NCBI RefSeq assembly: GCF_009557055.1
Contig: NZ_CP045649.1
Span: 2,331,501 to 2,395,500, forward strand
Length of the DNA: 64,000 nucleotides
From: Nocardioides sp. dk884
Lineage (GTDB): Bacteria > Actinomycetota > Actinomycetes > Propionibacteriales > Nocardioidaceae
Direction of reading: 5' to 3'
The translations under genes were made by a program, and so were the position numbers. The notes beneath the pieces were generated by a model. That model was not told the DNA's origin and searched no databases. It was given only the letters and a program-made list of their open reading frames with translations. Positions within the stretch are counted from its first letter, which is position 1. The number at the start of each line of letters is the position of its first letter. Positions 60,208 through 64,000 of the stretch are shown piece by piece.

Positions 60208-60763
60208 GGTTGGTGTCCTTCTTCCCCATAGTTTGCGTGGAGGGTGCATGGCTGTCGAAGTCCCAGTGCGTTCTCATCTCCGCAAGGCCTCTGGCGAGGT
60301 GGCTGCGCGCGGTGGAGGGTGAGCAGACCAGCACGTCGGCGATCGCAGCATCGGTCCAGTCCAGGTAGTACCGCAGCACCAGCGCGCACCTTTGGTTCGG
60401 CTTCAAACGCCGCAACGCCCGCCACAACTGGTCTCTGCTTGCTATCGCTTCCTGGTTGTCCTGCTGCTGAGCCTCACGGTCCGGATGTTGGAGCCTGGGG
60501 ACTAGCCGTCTCATCATCTCGGCCCGGCGATACTGGGTGACGTAGTGGTTGTGAATCGCGCGCATCGCGTATCGGTCGAGGTGCTCGACCGCGCTCAACG
60601 AGCTGCCTCGCTTGGCGAGCGAAAGGAACGCCTCCTGAACGAGGTCTTGGGCATCGTCGATGTTGCCGCACAACAGGTACGCATAACGCAGCAGGCCGGG
60701 CTCGGATGCAGAGCGCAACTCATCCAGGGCGCGGCAGACGTCGTCCTCCATGCGGATCCTCAT
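60191..60763 (-). CDS. SigE-family ECF RNA polymerase sigma factor
   Basis: A 190-residue sigma factor. Region 2 reads GLLRYAYLLCGNIDDAQDLVQEAFLSLAKRG (in pieces) with YAMRAIHNHYVTQYRRAEMM, and region 4 is LWRALRRLKPNQRCALVLRYYLDWTDAAIADVLVCSPSTARSHLARGLAEM (in pieces). This is the actinobacterial SigE-family ECF pattern with RALVLRYYxD. The in-frame ATG at 60751 (MEDDVCRALDEL) is an alternative start. It leads an operon with the overlapping membrane protein gene. Confidence 0.85.
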   Translation of the reverse strand: MRIRMEDDVCRALDELRSASEPGLLRYAYLLCGNIDDAQDLVQEAFLSLAKRGSSLSAVEHLDRYAMRAIHNHYVTQYRRAEMMRRLVPRLQHPDREAQQQDNQEAIASRDQLWRALRRLKPNQRCALVLRYYLDWTDAAIADVLVCSPSTARSHLARGLAEMRTHWDFDSHAPSTQTMGKKDTNREPRI

Positions 60764-61221
60764 ACCCTTCCGACGATCGAGCAGCCATCGCCGTTGCAGT
60801 GCTCGGGTTCAACGTCGACCTTGCGAAGCTGTTCGATCGTCGCCGGCGGTCACGTGGGGCCAATCTCGCTTGACATACCCATCTCCTCGAAGTCGATCTC
60901 CGACGGGTCGTCCACCGCTGTCGGGCTATCCGGAACTGCCTCGTGGTGGGCGGCTCGGTGGGAGTCGTCGTCGCTCCCTAGAGCCCGCTCGTGCCCATGA
61001 GTGGGGGTTCAGAGCAGGTGGACGCATCTGCGCTCAACCCGACGAAGAACCGTTGGGGACTAGAAGAAGACTCGGGCTTCGCGTCGGTCCGACCCCCGAG
61101 GTGGCCCTGCGTTCGAGTGAAGCACAACGCACGGGCATCGGCATGTGAGTGCGCTCTTGGAGTGGCGCGTTTGAGATCAGATGGGCCAAGCCACCGCGGT
61201 TGAGTTGGGTGCCGAGGAGAA
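60764..61221. other. 458-base stretch without gene, upstream of sigma operon
   Basis: Contains the promoter region of the sigma operon and the 3' side of the integrase gene. Several short frames exist but none has a convincing start or family. Nothing recognisable. Confidence 0.4.
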
Positions 61222-62547
61222 TCACCAGTTTCCAGAGGTCGCGAGCTCGCTCATCCGCTCGGCGTGCGCTTTCATGCGGCTCTGCGCGGCCCGAACGTAT
61301 CGCTGAGCAGCCTGAGGGGTGGAGTCGCCGAGGAAGGCCTGGATCTCGGCTTCGGTAGCACCCTGCTGCGCCATGAGCGTGGCGCCGGTGGCGCGGAGGT
61401 CGTGGAAGTGCAGTGTCGGATGACCGGCCGCGGTGCGCGCGGCGTACCAGCCGGTCTCTCGCGGCGCGAAAGTGTGCGTCGCGGCGCCCTTCCGGTTGGT
61501 GCCGCTATCGCGAGCGTTCTTCTGTTCGTGGGCGCAGCGGGCCGGGGGGCGTCTGCAGGTCGCGCAGGTCAGCTTGCCGTAGAAGGTCGACGGCGCGAGG
61601 TGCCGGACTTCCACGAGACTGCCGGTGGCGTCGATCTCGGTGTGGCCGGGAAACAACAGGCCGTCACGGCCGGTGACGTAGGTCTGGAGGTGTTTGCGAA
61701 GTGTCGGCATGACCGCGGAAGGGATGTGCATGTCGCGGTTGCCAGCCTCGGATTTCGGTCCCTTGATGTGGACCCCGTTGACCCTCGACCTGGAGACCGA
61801 ACGGCGCACGCGGAGCGTGCTTGCGCGCAGGTTGATGTCGCTGCGGCGTAGCTCGGCGATCTCGGAGTACCGCAGCCCGGTCCACAGTCCGAGGAGGATG
61901 AGGAGCCGCCACTGGGGCCGAATAGTCGCCAGGATGATCTCGAGCTCGTTGCTGTTGACCAGCTCGACGCGCTTCTTACTCGGCAGGGATCCACCGCCCC
62001 GGACGGCGAAGGGGTTCACCTTCCCGACCAAGGGGCCGTGGGCGCCGGTGGCGGTGTTCATGATCGCTCGACCGAGCGCATAGGCGTGCGCCCGAGTCGT
62101 CTCCCCGGTGTCACTCTTGCGACGGCGCTTGGGCCGCAGCTCGTCGTACCAGACGTTAACCATGCCGGGAGCGATCTCGTCGAGGGGCAGTTGCCCGAAC
62201 GTTGGGTCGAGGTAGTCGCGCAGAAGATCGTGGTAGTGGTCCTGGGTGCGGCTCGCCAGCGGCCTTCCCTTGACCTTCCTTTCGGCGATCCATCGCGCCG
62301 CGTACTCGCTGAACGCGGGCAGCTTCGTGGCCTCGGCGGCGATGGTGGCGGCGCGGCGCGCTGCCGGTGTGGCCCAGGTGCCGCTGCTGATCAGCCGGCG
62401 CTCGTCGGTCAGCCAGGCTTCCGCGTCCTCGCGGGTATCGAAGGTCGTCGGCGCGTTGTGCAGGGCTGCGTCGGGGCCGGTATAGCGCGCGCGAACACGA
62501 CCGCTCGGCAGCTTCGTGAGTTGCCCGAAACCGCGCCGTCTGGCCAC
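61222..62547 (-). CDS. int: Tyrosine integrase of island B, with cysteine-rich insertion
   Basis: A 441-residue recombinase. Arm-binding N-terminus RRRGFGQLTKLPSGRVRARYTG, core-binding domain with FSEYAARWIAERKVKG, and catalytic domain with GLWTGLRYSEIAELRRSD (first Arg), LHFHDLRATGATLM (His-x-x-Arg) and nucleophile Tyr in QAAQRYVRA. The usual GH(S/T) box reads FLGDSTP, so the second histidine is an Asp. Between the strands of the catalytic domain (about 315-345) sits CATCRRPPARCAHEQ, a possible zinc knuckle absent from the island A integrase. It is the right-most gene of the island. Its targets are the 24-bp att repeats, and five TGTCGGAT arms lie before it. Confidence 0.93.
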   Translation of the reverse strand: MARRRGFGQLTKLPSGRVRARYTGPDAALHNAPTTFDTREDAEAWLTDERRLISSGTWATPAARRAATIAAEATKLPAFSEYAARWIAERKVKGRPLASRTQDHYHDLLRDYLDPTFGQLPLDEIAPGMVNVWYDELRPKRRRKSDTGETTRAHAYALGRAIMNTATGAHGPLVGKVNPFAVRGGGSLPSKKRVELVNSNELEIILATIRPQWRLLILLGLWTGLRYSEIAELRRSDINLRASTLRVRRSVSRSRVNGVHIKGPKSEAGNRDMHIPSAVMPTLRKHLQTYVTGRDGLLFPGHTEIDATGSLVEVRHLAPSTFYGKLTCATCRRPPARCAHEQKNARDSGTNRKGAATHTFAPRETGWYAARTAAGHPTLHFHDLRATGATLMAQQGATEAEIQAFLGDSTPQAAQRYVRAAQSRMKAHAERMSELATSGNW

Positions 62548-62565
62548 CCCGAGCTCCCCATTTCG

Positions 62566-62615
62566 TGTCGGATACGTGTCGGATCGTGTCGGATCGTGTC
62601 GGATACGTGTCGGAT
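62566..62615. repeat. Five TGTCGGAT direct repeats, right arm sites of island B
   Basis: TGTCGGAT starts at 62566, 62577, 62587, 62597 and 62608, that is every 10-11 bases, so all copies face the same side of the helix. They lie in the 5' region of the integrase gene (start 62547), 108 bases inside the att repeat. Confidence 0.75.
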
Positions 62616-62722
62616 CAGAGTCGATTTCTGTCCCTTCGCGTCCGCCTCTGTCCGCCCTATAACCGCAGGTCAGAGCCCCATTTCAACATCGCGAGTGCTG
62701 GTTGTCCACCACCTTGGCGTAG

Positions 62723-62746
62723 TGGTTCAAACCCAGTATCGCCCAC
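62723..62746. other. att repeat, right end of island B
   Basis: The same 24 bases as 48963-48986, without any tRNA 5' half, so it is the copy left at the far end of the island. Confidence 0.92.
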
Positions 62747-62752
62747 CAGCAC

Positions 62753-62790
62753 GAAAGGCCCCGGCTGCGAAGACGCAGCCGGGGCCTTTC
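62753..62790 (+). terminator. Native terminator of the tRNA-Gly-Cys-Val operon
   Basis: A perfect 17-bp stem, GAAAGGCCCCGGCTGCG and CGCAGCCGGGGCCTTTC with loop AAGA, directly outside the right att repeat. Insertion of island B moved it 13.8 kb away from its tRNA genes. Confidence 0.85.
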
Positions 62791-63000
62791 GCATGCGGCG
62801 GAGTATCCCCCCGGTGGCGTCAGGTCCTCGCGACCGTGGTCAGCCAACTCCGGCACCAGATGCTTGCAGCCGCGCTACGCTGCGGTGGACGCACCGTTGG
62901 ATAGCCAGCGTGTCGCCCCTCCTGGCCAGGAGTCCAACAAGACGCCTGAGCGTTGCTTCGGACCTGGGAGTTGGCCGTGGGACTGCAGCTGAACGAGCGC

Positions 63001-63891
63001 ATGAAGACCGGCAGGTGGCGGACAGTAGGGGCTGCTTGTGTCAGCCTCCTCTTTGCTGCGGGGTGTGGGGCGCAGGCGGGCGTCGAAGCACCCTCGTCGG
63101 CGGAGGTGGTTGCGGACGTGCGCTCGGACTTGGCGGCCTGGAGCGGAACGCTCGAGGATCGGCAAGCTGCCGAGGTCGTCACGAGCGCCATGTTGAACAA
63201 AGCTCTCGACGACTGCCTCGCGGATCGCGGCTTCGATCGTTTCGACTGGAAAGACTCGATCTTCCCGGTCACTACGCCGAACCTTCTCAACTCGCCGTGG
63301 CTCATCGGCCCCGAGGAGAAGCTGTTCTCCGCCGAGATCGAGCTGGCGGCTCGGGCGACGAGGGTGGAGGAGCAACTGAACAATCCCCCTGAGCGACCGG
63401 CGGAAGAGGTCCGCGCTGAGGATGAGTGCCTGGCGCCCGGCGTGAGAGACAGCGCCAGCGACAGCGAAGTCGCAGCCGTCACGACACCGGCGGGTCTCGT
63501 CGAGCTCGAGGCGACGTGGGGAGAGCACCTGGCCGAGGGCCTCGCTGACCTGGGCGACGTTCGGGAGTTCACCCGTTGCGTGGAGGACCAGAAGTCCCCG
63601 GCGTTGAACGGACGTCGCTTGGAGGACCTTGACCTGTTGGCTAACGAGCGCGCCACCAGCTTGGGCCTCGACGATGGCGATCTTCGTGGCCTTCAGGAGT
63701 TCCGTGCGTGGGAGCTATCTGTTGTCGAGGCGTTGAGGGCCTGTGTTGAACCGCAGTACGACGATGCGGTGACGCTGCTGGCGGAGCTCTCGACGTCCTT
63801 CCATGAACGCCACCGCGCCGAGGTGGAGAACCTCGAGCAACACTGGTCGAAGGTTCGCAAGGACGCGGACGTGCTGGCTGTCGGGCAATAG
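63001..63891 (+). CDS. Putative lipoprotein of unknown function
   Basis: A 296-residue protein with a lipoprotein signal, RTVGAACVSLLFAAGCGAQAG (in pieces), whose cleavage Cys follows FAAG. The mature part is acidic and helical, with EVVADVRSDLAAWSGTLEDRQ, CLADRGFDRFDWKDS, DECLAPGVRDSASDSE and CVEDQKSPALNG. Four cysteines in the mature part could form disulfides. ATG at 63001 is chosen because it starts directly before the signal; an upstream TTG is possible. No family recognised. First chromosomal gene after island B. Confidence 0.75.
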   Translation: MKTGRWRTVGAACVSLLFAAGCGAQAGVEAPSSAEVVADVRSDLAAWSGTLEDRQAAEVVTSAMLNKALDDCLADRGFDRFDWKDSIFPVTTPNLLNSPWLIGPEEKLFSAEIELAARATRVEEQLNNPPERPAEEVRAEDECLAPGVRDSASDSEVAAVTTPAGLVELEATWGEHLAEGLADLGDVREFTRCVEDQKSPALNGRRLEDLDLLANERATSLGLDDGDLRGLQEFRAWELSVVEALRACVEPQYDDAVTLLAELSTSFHERHRAEVENLEQHWSKVRKDADVLAVGQ

Positions 63892-64000
63892 CCGCGACGC
63901 CGTTCACGGCGTCGAGTCCGCACGGGGCGTTGAAGGGTACGACTACCGAAACGGACTACGGTTGCTCGACCTGTGTGGCGTCGACGTGGTGGTGACGGGA

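Larger units (their letters stand above)
48963..62746. mobile_element. Genomic island B (about 13.8 kb) in tRNA-Val(GAC)
   Basis: Bounded by 24-bp direct repeats of the tRNA-Val(GAC) 3' end. Contents: toxin-antitoxin pair, two small HTH genes, MobF relaxase, nucleotidyltransferase remnant, two ECF sigma/membrane-protein modules, a truncated IS21 element, a secreted trypsin-like pseudogene and a tyrosine integrase at the right edge. The native tRNA terminator lies directly outside the right repeat. Confidence 0.9.

Noticed and set aside
62566..62615. Short regular repeats resembling a CRISPR array
   Set aside because: Units are 8 bp with 2-3 bp spacers. They recur near both island ends, so they are protein-binding sites. 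No cas genes are present.

Overview
The window is high-GC actinobacterial DNA with many GTG starts, leaderless promoters, a TCGAAC-N4-GTTCGA type LexA box and DosR-like boxes. Gene content (13E12-type HNH protein, DUF4389, PspC, tandem universal stress proteins) fits a Nocardioidaceae-like genome, but the genus is inferred from style only.

Layout. (1) 1-22 kb is ordinary chromosome: a lipoprotein, thrS, a frameshifted secreted repeat protein, a LexA-controlled HNH gene, an FBP-domain protein, two SGNH-type acyltransferases, a hemerythrin/catalase-like/LuxR cluster, a stress block (DUF4389, PspC, two universal stress proteins, flavodoxin), a membrane protein/PadR pair, a cysteine-rich miniprotein, an oxidoreductase and a formate/nitrite-type transporter. 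(2) 22.84-47.71 kb is genomic island A, integrated in the 3' end of a minus-strand tRNA-Val(CAC) and bounded by 22-bp direct repeats. It carries an integrase, an IS3 element inside a predicted membrane protein, several defence-type genes (large HEPN-motif protein, AbiV, OLD-like ATPase, nucleotidyltransferase/HEPN pair, Type ISP-like restriction-modification enzyme plus HNH partner), an IS110 transposase, two small HTH genes and a MobF relaxase. (3) 47.69-48.99 kb is a 1.3-kb native remnant: tRNA-Val(CAC), an aminodeoxychorismate-lyase-like gene and tRNA-Gly, tRNA-Cys and tRNA-Val(GAC). (4) 48.96-62.75 kb is island B, integrated in tRNA-Val(GAC) and bounded by 24-bp direct repeats. It carries a toxin-antitoxin pair, HTH pair and MobF relaxase homologous to those of island A, two ECF sigma/membrane-protein modules, a broken IS21 element, a secreted trypsin-like protein and an integrase. 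(5) From 62.75 kb a native tRNA terminator and a lipoprotein gene mark the return of the chromosome.

How it fits together. The two islands point outward from two neighbouring tRNA-Val genes. A third related insertion is visible as a remnant left of island A (22.0-22.84 kb): an inverted near-copy of the first ~860 bp of island B, with the same toxin-antitoxin pair, terminator and integrase arm sites. Repeated octamers near both ends of each island (TGTTCCTC for A, TGTCGGAT for B) are likely arm-type integrase sites. A 33-bp block with a CTACG/CGTAG hairpin upstream of both relaxases is a candidate origin of transfer. No coupling protein or secretion genes are visible, so both islands look mobilisable rather than self-transmissible.

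Decay is conspicuous: an IS-split gene and several single-base frameshifts, concentrated in the islands. They may be real or sequencing indels.
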